Source of the DNA: Melioribacter roseus
GTDB taxonomy: Bacteria; Bacteroidota; Ignavibacteria; Ignavibacteriales; Melioribacteraceae
Length of the DNA: 64,000 nucleotides
NCBI GenBank assembly: GCA_020724265.1
Contig: DYHH01000005.1
Span: 76,650 to 140,649 of the forward strand
Reading direction: 5' to 3'
Shown here: in pieces, positions 44,791-54,024 of the stretch
Layout: each line of letters begins with the position of its first letter
Numbering within the stretch: the stretch's first letter is position 1
Position numbers and translations under genes: made by a program
Notes under the pieces: generated by a model
Told to the model about the DNA's origin: nothing
Seen by the model: only the letters and a program-made list of their open reading frames with translations
Database searches by the model: none

Positions 44791-46633
44791 TACTGCCTCC
44801 GAGTAATTCACTAATCTTATTATAAACTTCCGATGACTTAAACGGTAATCCTTTAATCTTGGTAAAAGATTCAAAATCAATCAAGAACTCACCTCTTAGT
44901 ACTCTTGCAAGTTGTCCTAAGTTTAATTCAGGAATAAGAATCTTTTTAAACCCACGAAGAACTTGTTCGGTATTTTGTGGTAAAGGATTAAGGTATTTAA
45001 GGTGAGCTTGCGAAACATTCAATCCATTATTACGAGCAAGATCAACTGCTTCTGTAATTGCACCAAATGTACCGCCCCATCCTAATACTAAAAGTTCGCC
45101 TTCTTTATCGCCGTCAATTTCGAGATTAGGAAGATCCTGTTGTATTTTTTTAACTTTATTTGCTCTCATTCTAACCATAAAATCATGATTATCGGGATCA
45201 TAACTTACATTACCTGTGATGTGTGCTTTTTCAAGACCACCAATACGATGCTCTAAACCTGGTGTTCCCGGGACAGCCCATGGTCTTGAAAGATTTTCGT
45301 CTCTCATATAAGGTTGGAAAGTTTCGGCATCAGTAAAGAATTCTTTTTTAAAAGTCGGCAGTTCGGAAACACGCGGAACCCGCCATGGTTCGGAGCCGTT
45401 TGCAATATACCCGTCACTTAATAAGATTACCGGAGTCATATATTTTAATGCAATTTTTGCTGCTTCAATCGACATATAAAAACAATCGCTTGGAGTACTT
45501 GCAGCTAATACCGGAATAGGAGCTTCACCATTTCTACCAAAAATAGCCTGGAATAAATCAGCTTGTTCTGTTTTTGTAGGAAGCCCGGTACTCGGACCGC
45601 CTCTTTGAATATTTATAATAACAAGCGGAAGTTCAGTCATTACAGCTAAACCCATTGCTTCGGTTTTCAAAGCCATACCGGGACCACTTGTTGTTGTGAT
45701 AGCCAAAGAACCGCCGAATGATGCACCTACAGCAGATGCAATCCCTGCAATCTCATCTTCAGCTTGAAATGTTTTTACTCCGAAATTTTTATAACCACTT
45801 AAAAAATGAAGAATTTCAGATGCGGGAGTTATAGGATATGATCCTAAGAATAAAGGAAGACCGCATAGTTCGGAAGCTGCAACAAAACCCAATGCAATTG
45901 CTTCGTTTCCTGAAACGTTTCTGTAAATTCCTTTTGGTAGTTCTGCCGGTTCAACTGTATACCTGGTAGTAAATAATTCAGTTTGCTCGCCAAAGTAATA
46001 ACCTGATTTCAAAGCTTTGGTGTTTGCATCTATAAATTGCGGTGTTTTTGAGAATTTTGATTCTATCCATTTTAAAGTCGGTTCAAGAGGTCTATTAAAC
46101 AACCAATACATCAGACCGAGAGCAAAGAAGTTTTTACTTCTTTGAACTTCTTTTGTGCTTAGATTTGTATCCTTAAGTGCATTACTGGTTAGTGAAGTAA
46201 TTGGTACTTGGAATACTTTATGACCTGTTAATGTATCATCTTCCAAAGGATTAGATTCATACCGTGCAGTTTTTAGATTTTTCGGATCAAAGGCGTCTGA
46301 ATTGACAATTATTACAGCCGAAGGTTTCAAGTTTTTAAGATTAACTTTCAGAGCTGCCGGGTTCATTGCTACTAAAACATCTGGGCTATCGCCCGGAGTA
46401 TGCACATCCTTTGAACTAAAATGTAATTGAAACCCGGATACACCGTATAAAGTACCGGCAGGTGCACGAATTTCGGCAGGATAATCAGGTAATGTACTTA
46501 AATCGTTTCCCACAATTGCAGTAGTATCACTGAATTGCGTTCCTGTTAACTGCATTCCGTCGCCGGAATCTCCGGCAAACATTACAGTTACTTCGGAAAT
46601 TTGTTCAACTTTTTTTCCGTTTGCTTGTGTCAT
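44780..46633 (-). CDS. korA: 2-oxoacid:ferredoxin oxidoreductase, alpha subunit (gamma-alpha fusion)
   Basis: 617 residues. The N-terminal 190 or so are the gamma domain (VMFAGDSGDGMQLTG, LPDYPAEIRAPAGT, VLVAMNPAAL). The alpha part starts near GNEAIALGFVAASELCG and has GSYPITPASEILHFL, QAEDEIAGIASAVGAS and TTSGPGMALKTEAMG. This two-subunit gamma-alpha fusion plus beta is the usual 2-oxoglutarate:ferredoxin form in Bacteroidota-Chlorobiota relatives, though pyruvate or branched-chain substrates cannot be excluded from sequence. Confidence 0.92.
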   Translation of the reverse strand: MTQANGKKVEQISEVTVMFAGDSGDGMQLTGTQFSDTTAIVGNDLSTLPDYPAEIRAPAGTLYGVSGFQLHFSSKDVHTPGDSPDVLVAMNPAALKVNLKNLKPSAVIIVNSDAFDPKNLKTARYESNPLEDDTLTGHKVFQVPITSLTSNALKDTNLSTKEVQRSKNFFALGLMYWLFNRPLEPTLKWIESKFSKTPQFIDANTKALKSGYYFGEQTELFTTRYTVEPAELPKGIYRNVSGNEAIALGFVAASELCGLPLFLGSYPITPASEILHFLSGYKNFGVKTFQAEDEIAGIASAVGASFGGSLAITTTSGPGMALKTEAMGLAVMTELPLVIINIQRGGPSTGLPTKTEQADLFQAIFGRNGEAPIPVLAASTPSDCFYMSIEAAKIALKYMTPVILLSDGYIANGSEPWRVPRVSELPTFKKEFFTDAETFQPYMRDENLSRPWAVPGTPGLEHRIGGLEKAHITGNVSYDPDNHDFMVRMRANKVKKIQQDLPNLEIDGDKEGELLVLGWGGTFGAITEAVDLARNNGLNVSQAHLKYLNPLPQNTEQVLRGFKKILIPELNLGQLARVLRGEFLIDFESFTKIKGLPFKSSEVYNKISELLGGSNGK

Positions 46634-46728
46634 TTTTTTACTTAACTCTTGTATTTATTGATACATATTTAATTAAAAGTATTCTACTAAGTTAGAAAAG
46701 CTAATTACTATTAGCAATGAAAACCGTT

Positions 46729-48495
46729 TTATTCCACACTTAATAGAATGTCTAAAAACTCTTTTGCATTTACAAAACCTGTTAACCGCCGTACTTCGGT
46801 TCCTTTTGAATCAATTAATAAAACAGTCGGCATACCGACAATACTAAACCGGTCTCTTATTTCTTCAGTTTTTTCATCCATTGTTCGTGTCATATCAACT
46901 TTGAATGCAGTAAACTCGTTTGATTTTTCAATTACTTGCGGATCAGAAAAAGTCAGCGCATCAAGTTCTTTACACGGTATACACCAATCTGCATAAAAAT
47001 CGATCAAAACTTTATCATTATTTGCGATAGCTGCTTCATACTTTTCAAAAGTAAATTCCTGCCAATTAGGTGAATTTCTTTCAGAAGGAATTATTGCATA
47101 AGTTGAAATTAACAACACAAATAGAGCAAAAGCATATTTAAAAATTCTGAATCCCTTTATTTCGTTTCCTTTTTTATCAATAAAAAGAAGAATTATCGCT
47201 ACAAGAATTCCATAAACCGGAAGTAGATAGGTATTCACATCTTTTGGAAGAAGCGGTCCTATAAAATAAAGTGCCATACCAATAAGCAAGAAACCAAAAA
47301 TATGTTTGACTGCTTCCATCCAAAATCCGGCTCTGGGTAATTGCTTAATCTTTCCGGAGAAAAGAGCAAGAAATAAATATGGGGTTCCTAATCCGATTGC
47401 TAAAAAGAAGAACATTAAAAATCCGAATACCGGATCACCTTTAGCGGCAACATAAGTTACAAGCCCTAAAACAAAAGGTCCGATACAAGGAGCGGCGACA
47501 ATTCCCATTGTTAATCCCATAAATAGCGCACCGAATATCCCGGATTTAGCTCCGCCGGCTTTCATTACTAATGAATCCGGTAACTTAAACTCATAAAGCC
47601 CGAACATGCTTAACGAAAGAATTACAAAAACTGCAGCGATAAAAATTATTACAAAAGGATTTTGCAATAACCCGCCAAAAATTGCACCGCTTAAAGATGT
47701 AACAACACCAATAACCGAATATGTAACCGACATACCAAGGACATAAATCAAACCAAGAATAAAAAGCTTCCCGGTTCTGCCTTCACTTTGTCCGCCGAAA
47801 TAACTAACCGTAATCGGGATTAACGGGTAAACACATGGAGTAAGATTTAACGCGAGTCCGCCGATAAAAACCAACAATAAACTTATTATTAACCCGCTCG
47901 ATTCTAATTGAGCTACAAGTGAATCTTCATCTTTATTTAATGAACCGGTAACATAACTTAATTCCAATTGTGAAAATATATCACCGTTTATTTCCGTTAT
48001 TGGAGTTTGATTATCGACGACTTCAACTCTAATTGTATCCTTAATAGAGTTAGGCGGAAGACATGTTACGTCATTACAAGCTTGGTAAGTAAACTCGATC
48101 GGAATTTCAAATATTCCCAGCGAAGTATTTGGATATACTTCAATTATTCCACCAACAAAAATTTCTCCTTCAAACACACTTACCGGAACATCTGAAAAAC
48201 CAAAATTATATTCGTGCGGTGTCGGATATACAACTGTAAGTAATTTAAAATTATTAGATAACTCAGCAGTAATTTCAGAAGCTATTAAAAAATCTTCGTT
48301 CGGTTTGTGCGAATTAATATGCCATGTATCTTCAATATTAATTTTAAGTGCAAACTTTAATTGGCTTTCCGGCTGGACTTTTTCGAATGATTGAAAAAGT
48401 TTTGAGGATAATAAATTTTCAGGAGGTCCAAATTGTGCAACTAAACTGATATTAAGTAATATGATTAAAAATAAATAACTAAAATACCTTCTCAT
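46729..48495 (-). CDS. dsbD: Thiol:disulfide interchange protein DsbD
   Basis: The ATG at 48495 is preferred (GGAG 6 bases upstream, one-base overlap with the nadE stop); 48507 is an alternative. 588 residues. After a signal peptide comes the periplasmic alpha domain with Cys pair ACNDVTCLPP. The membrane domain has about eight helices with the redox cysteines in LTPCVYPLIPI and AAPCIGPFVLG. The C-terminal thioredoxin domain carries FYADWCIPCKELDAL. It moves electrons from cytoplasmic thioredoxin to periplasmic reductants, serving disulfide isomerisation and cytochrome c maturation. Confidence 0.94.
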   Translation of the reverse strand: MRRYFSYLFLIILLNISLVAQFGPPENLLSSKLFQSFEKVQPESQLKFALKINIEDTWHINSHKPNEDFLIASEITAELSNNFKLLTVVYPTPHEYNFGFSDVPVSVFEGEIFVGGIIEVYPNTSLGIFEIPIEFTYQACNDVTCLPPNSIKDTIRVEVVDNQTPITEINGDIFSQLELSYVTGSLNKDEDSLVAQLESSGLIISLLLVFIGGLALNLTPCVYPLIPITVSYFGGQSEGRTGKLFILGLIYVLGMSVTYSVIGVVTSLSGAIFGGLLQNPFVIIFIAAVFVILSLSMFGLYEFKLPDSLVMKAGGAKSGIFGALFMGLTMGIVAAPCIGPFVLGLVTYVAAKGDPVFGFLMFFFLAIGLGTPYLFLALFSGKIKQLPRAGFWMEAVKHIFGFLLIGMALYFIGPLLPKDVNTYLLPVYGILVAIILLFIDKKGNEIKGFRIFKYAFALFVLLISTYAIIPSERNSPNWQEFTFEKYEAAIANNDKVLIDFYADWCIPCKELDALTFSDPQVIEKSNEFTAFKVDMTRTMDEKTEEIRDRFSIVGMPTVLLIDSKGTEVRRLTGFVNAKEFLDILLSVE

Positions 48496-50132
48496 TATTT
48501 TCTCCATCCTTGAACAATAGGGAATCGTCTTCCGTAACCGAAAGCTTTAGTAGTTACTCTCAAAACGGGTGCGGCTTGTTTTCTTTTAAACTCGTTTAGA
48601 TCAACTAATCTTAAAACTTTGCGAACGGTTTCTGCATCTTTTATTTCTTTATTTATTTCGTTAAACTCTTTGTACTCTTCTAGATACATTTTTAAAATTC
48701 TATCAAGAACCGGGTAAGGCGGAAGCGAATCCTGATCGGTTTGATTATGCCTCAATTCAGCAGAAGGAGCTTTATCAATTATATTTTGCGGAATTATTTC
48801 TTCTTCCCTATTAATGTAATTCGATATGCGGTAAAGGTCAGTTTTGTAAACATCACCAATAACTGCTAATGCACCGGCCATATCGCCATAAAGAGTTGCA
48901 TAACCGACCGCGATTTCAGATTTATTTCCCGTAGTGCATAATAGATATCCGAACTTATTCGAAAGTGCCATTAAGTAAAGTCCACGTATACGCGATTGCA
49001 AATTTTCTTCAGTCGTATCGTGTTTTTTATTTTCAAATACAGGTTCAAGCATTTCTTTAGTTTTTTCAAATACCGGTTGAATAGAAATCGTATCAGATGA
49101 GATGCCGAGATTTGAAATAAGTTGTTGAGAATCTTTCAAACTTCCGTCAGATGAAAATTCGGAAGGCATCATTACAACGTGAACATTTTCTTTACCGAAA
49201 GCTTTTACTGCGATGTAAGTAACAATTGCAGAATCAATTCCCCCGCTTAACCCAACTAATGCTTTTTTAAATCCGGTTTTTCTGCCGTATTCTTTTAATC
49301 CGTAGATCAAAGCATTAAGAACTTCTTCTTCAAATGATTTTTCGAAATTTGTTATTTCTTGATAATCTTTCTTCGTATCGAAAATAAAATAATCTTCTTC
49401 GTATGATTTACCTATAAGCTGTAATTTCCCTTCGGAATTAAAACACATACTTGCACCGTCAAAAATCAAATCGGTTTGAGCACCAACGTTACAAACATAA
49501 GCAAGAGGAAGTTTATCGGTTTTAGTCAAGGTAGAAAGCATATCAAATCTTTCTTTTCTTCTTCCGTATGCATAGGGACTAGCAGAAATATTTAAAAGAA
49601 TAGTTGACCCTTTATCAACTAATCTTTGAACAGGGTCATATTCATATCTTCTTTTTTTCCAATAATCAGCATCGTTCCAAATATCTTCACAGATCGAAAT
49701 ACCGATTTGTTCACCTCGAAACCCGTGAACATAAACATTCTTTGCCGGTTCAAAATATCTTACTTCATCAAATACATCATAATTTGGGAGTAAGGTTTTA
49801 TGCTGTACAAACTGGATTTTACCTTTGTAACAAAATGCAGCGGAATTATAAATACCGGTTCCTACGTTATCAAATTCTTCGGTGATAGTTCCGAAAATTA
49901 AACCCACATCAGCGGTGTGAGAAGAAATTTCATCGGCTGCTTTAATTACAGCGTCACGGAATTCTTTCTTTTCAACGAGATCTTGAGGTTGGTATCCGCA
50001 AAGGAAAAGTTCGGGAAAAATTACAAGATCAACTTGATCTTTTACTCCCCTTCTGTAACCTTCTAAAATCTTCTCTTTATTTCCTTCTATGTCGCCGATT
50101 ATCGGGTTGGCTTGACACAGAGCAATTTTCAT
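48495..50132 (-). CDS. nadE: Glutamine-dependent NAD+ synthetase
   Basis: Start at 50132 (MKIALCQANPIIGD), where the nitrilase domain begins; the frame extends to 50189 without homology. 545 residues. The N-terminal glutaminase has the triad Glu (VIFPELFLCGY), Lys (HKTLLPNYDVF) and Cys (GISICEDIWND). The C-terminal synthetase has the pyrophosphatase loop LVGLSGGIDSAI and TTGNKSEIAVGYATLYGDMAG. It makes NAD+ from deamido-NAD, ATP and glutamine. Its stop overlaps the dsbD start. Confidence 0.95.
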   Translation of the reverse strand: MKIALCQANPIIGDIEGNKEKILEGYRRGVKDQVDLVIFPELFLCGYQPQDLVEKKEFRDAVIKAADEISSHTADVGLIFGTITEEFDNVGTGIYNSAAFCYKGKIQFVQHKTLLPNYDVFDEVRYFEPAKNVYVHGFRGEQIGISICEDIWNDADYWKKRRYEYDPVQRLVDKGSTILLNISASPYAYGRRKERFDMLSTLTKTDKLPLAYVCNVGAQTDLIFDGASMCFNSEGKLQLIGKSYEEDYFIFDTKKDYQEITNFEKSFEEEVLNALIYGLKEYGRKTGFKKALVGLSGGIDSAIVTYIAVKAFGKENVHVVMMPSEFSSDGSLKDSQQLISNLGISSDTISIQPVFEKTKEMLEPVFENKKHDTTEENLQSRIRGLYLMALSNKFGYLLCTTGNKSEIAVGYATLYGDMAGALAVIGDVYKTDLYRISNYINREEEIIPQNIIDKAPSAELRHNQTDQDSLPPYPVLDRILKMYLEEYKEFNEINKEIKDAETVRKVLRLVDLNEFKRKQAAPVLRVTTKAFGYGRRFPIVQGWRK

Positions 50133-50361
50133 GTATAAACTAATAATTTTATTACTTGAAAAAATAGACAACTTATTCTGATTTTTCAATGAAAATAGGA
50201 ATGTATCATCAAAATTTAGCGAATTGATTGTGATGTGTATCCCGAAGTATATTTTTTGAATGACAATTTATGACAAATAAACGTGGTAATTCTTGAATAA
50301 CTTCAAAACATTTCATAGAGGAGTACGTCTAAAAAATTGAATTCCAAAATAGAGGTGTGTT

Positions 50362-50829
50362 ATGGCAGAGAGATTATATCGTTCGCGTACAAAAAAGGTA
50401 ATCGGAGGTGTCGCTGGTGGTCTTGGCGAATACTTGAACATCGACCCGGTTTTAATTAGAGTTTTATTTGTCATCATAACTTTAATTAACGGACTTGGAA
50501 TCTTACTTTATATTATTTTATGGATCGTTGTTCAGGAAGAGCCGTATAATCAGTACAATTATGAAATGGGTCCGAGCAGTGATGAACCGAAAAATGAAAC
50601 CGGGAGTCAAACTCAAAGTAACGGAACTTCACAACAGATTAAAAAAGAAGGTAAAGGCAAAACTGCGGTTGGTATAATATTAATTGCACTCGGTTTTATA
50701 TTTTTAGCGGAAAACTGGTTCCCTTCTTTCCGATTTAAAGATATCTTTCCACTTGCAATTCTTATTATCGGTATTTGGCTTGTTATTGATTCATTAACCA
50801 AAAGAGAGAAAAAAGATGAACTCAGGTAA
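50362..50829 (+). CDS. PspC-domain membrane protein
   Basis: 155 residues, preceded by GAGGTG. The PspC domain occupies residues 1-60 (RLYRSRTKKVIGGVAGGLGEYLNIDPVL, then a membrane helix). A charged linker leads to two more helices of the LiaI-LiaF type (AVGIILIALGFIFLAENW). PspC proteins sense or counter inner-membrane stress. It overlaps the next gene by 14 bases. Bases 50133-50361 before it hold only its upstream region. Confidence 0.88.
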   Translation: MAERLYRSRTKKVIGGVAGGLGEYLNIDPVLIRVLFVIITLINGLGILLYIILWIVVQEEPYNQYNYEMGPSSDEPKNETGSQTQSNGTSQQIKKEGKGKTAVGIILIALGFIFLAENWFPSFRFKDIFPLAILIIGIWLVIDSLTKREKKDELR

Positions 50830-51727
50830 ATTATTTTGGGGATTCTTTTTCGTTACTATAGGAATTCTAATTTTTGCTGCTAAGTTCAACTGGTTTGATT
50901 TGGATTGGAACTTTATTTGGGATTTATGGCCGTTAATTTTAATTCTTTGGGGCGGAATAATCTTAGCGAGAAAAACTGTTATAAAACCATTCTTTGCAAT
51001 TTTGTTTGGGATAGTTACTGCGCTAATTATCTACGGCGGTATATCTAACGTTCTTCATTTTAATTTTTGGAATAACGATTGGGATAGAAGAGTTGAATGG
51101 CGCGATTCGGAGAATCAATATGTAGTCGATTATGATGAAAATATCACAAAGGCTCATTTAAATTTATCTGCCGGAGCGGGGAAAATAATTATTCGTAAAA
51201 CTTCTCACGATCTGCTTTCAGGCTATTCACGCGGGGAAAGAGTTAATTACCGTGTCGATACAAGAACGTTAAATGATGCTGCTTATATTGATTTTGAAAT
51301 GAAAAGCAGAAAGTTCAGACCCTTTGACGACGATCTCAATAATACTTTGCTCTTAAGTTTAAATGATAATCCAAATTGGGAAATGGAATTTAAAATCGGT
51401 GCAGCAAAGGCTGTTTTTGAACTGGAAGAATTCAAAATTGATGAACTAACATTAAAGACAGGTGCTACGGATATCGATTTACGTTTGGGTGATAAATCCG
51501 TTAGAACCAATATTAATGTAGAGATGGGTGCGGCAAATTTGGAAATAGCTGTACCAAGAGAAAGCGGCTGCCAAATAACCGGGAAAATGTTTTTATCCGG
51601 TAAAGAATTCAAAGGATTCAACAAAGTTAATAATAGCTATGAAACAGAAAATTTTTCTAATGCGGATAAAAAAATTATAATTGATGTTCGAGGTGCCGTT
51701 TCAAATGTAGAGGTGAGGAGATATTAA
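50816..51727 (+). CDS. LiaF-like membrane protein (toast-rack C-domain)
   Basis: 303 residues. Two or three N-terminal helices (LFWGFFFVTIGILIFAAK, LWPLILILWGGIIL, FAILFGIVTALIIYGG) are followed by a soluble beta-rich domain with LNLSAGAGKIIIRKT, KTGATDIDLRLGD and EMGAANLEIAVPRESG, the repeated pattern of the LiaF/DUF2154 toast-rack fold. Pairing with PspC is common; both probably belong to an envelope-stress response. Confidence 0.85.
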   Translation: MNSGKLFWGFFFVTIGILIFAAKFNWFDLDWNFIWDLWPLILILWGGIILARKTVIKPFFAILFGIVTALIIYGGISNVLHFNFWNNDWDRRVEWRDSENQYVVDYDENITKAHLNLSAGAGKIIIRKTSHDLLSGYSRGERVNYRVDTRTLNDAAYIDFEMKSRKFRPFDDDLNNTLLLSLNDNPNWEMEFKIGAAKAVFELEEFKIDELTLKTGATDIDLRLGDKSVRTNINVEMGAANLEIAVPRESGCQITGKMFLSGKEFKGFNKVNNSYETENFSNADKKIIIDVRGAVSNVEVRRY

Positions 51728-52166
51728 TAACTGAAGTTACGCAATACGACTAATGGCACACAGATGACACAGATACAACTGATTTTCACAGTTTTCTTTT
51801 AGCGTAAATCTCGCATGTCGTTAGACCTTGACGCACTCTAACAATCGAAATCTGCCTCCAGTCAAATTCGGTGTTATTAGCGCTAAATCGCGAATACATT
51901 AGCGAATTGGCGGCTTATGGTTTTCGCTTTTTAATTTTGCGAATAAAAACATAGCACTTGAAACGATGCTTTTTTTTGCCGCTAATTCGCGAATTGGCGG
52001 CTTAGCTTTTTGTTTTAACTCATAGAATTTTATCCTTATGTCAATCCATGTATCGAATAATTTTCTTTTCTAATTTTTTTTAACAGCCTCTTTATATGTG
52101 TTCTATTTCTTATTGATAGTAACGGACATTGGATATAACGAACGGTTGCGTAACTTCAGTTAATAA
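51724..52166. mobile_element. Putative MITE-like element, about 0.44 kb, with 14-17-bp terminal inverted repeats
   Basis: TAACTGAAGTTACGCAA (51728-51744) recurs inverted at 52146-52162 without mismatch. If the termini are taken as CTGAAGTTACGCAA, both ends are flanked by the direct repeat TTAATAA (51724-51730 and 52160-52166), as a target duplication would be. The inside has no open frame; it carries the CGCGAATT palindrome (51978-52001) and CACAGATGACACAGAT-type repeats. It sits exactly between two convergent stop codons. The inverted repeat could alternatively act as a very long-range terminator stem. Confidence 0.5.
51978..52001. repeat. GC-rich interspersed palindrome (CGCGAATT family)
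   Basis: 24 bases beginning GCCGC and ending GCGGC around AATTCGCGAATT; same family as 11732-11757. A degenerate second copy lies at about 51889-51915. Confidence 0.7.
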
Positions 52167-52489
52167 TTTGCATCAGGTTTCCAAAAATGTTTTTTCATAT
52201 TAACACAATCATTTTCGTCAAAATCAATTCCTTCGGAAATTAGTAAGTCTTTCATCAAATGAGGATCACCGAAATGCATTTTACCGGTTAATGCTCCATT
52301 GCGATTTACAACTCTATGGGCGGGAATGTTGGAATGCTTAGAAGAATTAAGAGCCCAGCCGACTGTCCGTGCAGATGATTTTAATCCGCATGCTTCGGCA
52401 ATAGCACCGTAAGTTGTTACCTTTCCTTTTGGGATTTTTGCTGTAATCTCATAAACTCTATCAAAAAAATCTTGGTTCTTTTTATTCAT
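52160..52489 (-). CDS. Alkyltransferase-like (ATL) protein, MGMT family without active cysteine
   Basis: Start at 52489 (MNKKNQDFFDRVYE); the frame continues upstream only through repeat sequence. 109 residues, one MGMT DNA-binding domain. KVTTYGAIAEACG and RTVGWALNSS are typical. The active-site PCHR motif reads PAHRVV, with Ala57 in place of the alkyl-accepting Cys. ATL proteins of this kind bind O6-alkylguanine and hand it to nucleotide excision repair instead of reversing it. The GT2 gene stops 109 bases upstream across a repeat. Confidence 0.88.
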   Translation of the reverse strand: MNKKNQDFFDRVYEITAKIPKGKVTTYGAIAEACGLKSSARTVGWALNSSKHSNIPAHRVVNRNGALTGKMHFGDPHLMKDLLISEGIDFDENDCVNMKKHFWKPDANY

Positions 52490-52499
52490 AGCATTTCTC

Positions 52500-52597
52500 T
52501 GTGAAACTTTGTGAGTCCTCTGTGCCCCTTTGTGTCTAAAGCTTTTAAATGGCATTACACAGAGTACCACCGAGAAGACACAGAGAACCACAGAGTA
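52500..52597. repeat. CACAGAG-rich interspersed repeat
   Basis: On the plus strand the word CACAGAG occurs three times between 52556 and 52596, with GAGTACCACCGAGAAGACAC between, and degenerate CTCTGTG and CTTTGTG words on the other side. A perfect or near word set (CACAGATGACACAGAT) occurs near 51758-51775. It lies between the ATL start and the GT2 stop. Similar CACAGAG repeats are known from unrelated bacterial genomes. Confidence 0.6.
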
Positions 52598-53353
52598 CTA
52601 ATTTTTATTTTTGTTCTGCATTTCCCACAATTTCATATAAGTAAGCATGTTCGTCATAGCATGGATAAGTGATATCATCAATCCGTGAACTCCTTCTTTA
52701 TAACCTTTACGTGAAAAGAAATGATTCAAAAAAGCAGCAATTGGATGCGTAAGAATTTGTAACGATTTAACCTTCTTCTTATCAAATTTTTCTTCCGCTT
52801 CCAGTGTTGAGTATGAGTTTATTTTAGAAATTGTATCGGCAATACTCTGATGAGTAAAATGAATTAAATTATTTTTTAGTGTTCCAACTTTACCATCGAC
52901 AATAAATCCTTCATGAACTTTTCTTTCCGTTACTTTAGTTTTGCTTTTTTGAAAAAGTCGAAGTTGATAATCAGGATACCAGCCGCAATGTTTAATTCTT
53001 TTATTTAAAAAATAATTTTCACGAGGTATTTTGTAACCATCATATTGCGGAAAACCATTTAGTAAATCTTCAATTTCTTTTTGTAATGCTTTCGAAACTC
53101 TTTCATCTGCGTCAATACTTAATACCCACTCATTATTTGCTTTTTCAAGTGAATACTTTTTTTGATTTGCAAAGCCATCCCATTTTTTAATAAAAATATT
53201 GTCTGTGAATTCTTTTGCAATCTCAACAGTTTTATCCTCGCTTTCGGAATCCACTAAAATAATTTCATCGCACCACTTAACGCTTTCAAGACAATCTCGA
53301 ATATTTTTTTCTTCATTGCCGGCAATAATAATTGCAGAGATTTTTTTTCTCAT
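52598..53353 (-). CDS. Family 2 glycosyltransferase (LPS-core type)
   Basis: 251 residues. The GT-A nucleotide-sugar fold is clear: ISAIIIAGNEEKNIRDCLES at the start, EIILVDSESEDKT, and the DXD-like metal motif LSIDADERV. The phrase GWYPDYQLRLFQKSKTKVTERKVHEG is characteristic of the WaaE/KdtX-like subgroup that adds sugars to lipopolysaccharide core. The acceptor is not known. It starts 5 bases after yjbQ and probably shares its transcript. Confidence 0.88.
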   Translation of the reverse strand: MRKKISAIIIAGNEEKNIRDCLESVKWCDEIILVDSESEDKTVEIAKEFTDNIFIKKWDGFANQKKYSLEKANNEWVLSIDADERVSKALQKEIEDLLNGFPQYDGYKIPRENYFLNKRIKHCGWYPDYQLRLFQKSKTKVTERKVHEGFIVDGKVGTLKNNLIHFTHQSIADTISKINSYSTLEAEEKFDKKKVKSLQILTHPIAAFLNHFFSRKGYKEGVHGLMISLIHAMTNMLTYMKLWEMQNKNKN

Positions 53354-53358
53354 TAGGT

Positions 53359-53772
53359 TTATTCGCCCATCACTTTAATGATTGCCCGTTTACGACGTCT
53401 GCCGTCAAACTCTGCATAATAGACTTGCTGCCAAGGTCCGAAGTCAAGTTTTCCATCTGTAACCGGTATAATAACCTGATGATGAACTAATAAATTTTTA
53501 AGATGTGCATCGCCGTTATCTTCGCCCGTTCTATGATGACGGTAATTTTCTTTAAATGGTGCCAAGCCTTCAAGCCATTCATCTATATCTGCAATTAATC
53601 CGCTTTCGGCATCATTTACATATACACCGGCTGTAATGTGCATCGCAGAAACAAGAATCATTCCTTCCTTAATTCCGCTTTTGTGTAGTGCATTTTCAAC
53701 TTCGTGAGTGATGTTAATATACTCTCTTCTTTTTGATGTGTTAAACCAAAGATACTCTGTGTGAAATTTCAT
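53359..53772 (-). CDS. YjbQ / UPF0047 family protein
   Basis: 137 residues, full length for the family. The signature is present: [46 protein letters not shown] and [18 protein letters not shown]. Histidines of the conserved site are intact. Members show weak thiamine-phosphate synthase activity in E. coli, but the cellular role is not settled. Confidence 0.9.
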   Translation of the reverse strand: MKFHTEYLWFNTSKRREYINITHEVENALHKSGIKEGMILVSAMHITAGVYVNDAESGLIADIDEWLEGLAPFKENYRHHRTGEDNGDAHLKNLLVHHQVIIPVTDGKLDFGPWQQVYYAEFDGRRRKRAIIKVMGE

Positions 53773-53903
53773 TTTAATTAACTCTCTCCAATTAATAAAT
53801 ATTGCTGTCGGTTAAAACCGACGAAGAATGAAAAATAAAGACTTTAGCTCCATCATCAATCCTTTATAGGACTAAAGCCCGTATAGTCTTGTCGCCATTT
53901 TCT

Positions 53904-54002
53904 CGAGGGTGACCAAAAAGTAATTATTCAATAAAATTATTTGCGAATATTAGCGTAATTCGCGGCTAATATAAATAAAACATTACTTTTTGGTCGCCCT
54001 CG
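53904..54002. repeat. Long inverted repeat downstream of prfB
   Basis: CGAGGGTGACCAAAAAGTAAT (53904-53924) is repeated inverted at 53982-54002 with one mismatch, around a 57-base centre holding CGCGAATT-family words (GCGTAATTCGCGGC). It could be a small palindromic mobile unit or a terminator for prfB, whose stop is 23 bases away. To its left, at 53807-53822, is a separate hairpin GTCGGTT/AACCGAC followed by ACTTTAG and CTAAAG words. Confidence 0.65.
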
Positions 54003-54024
54003 CAATTTTCGTTTTAATAATGCA

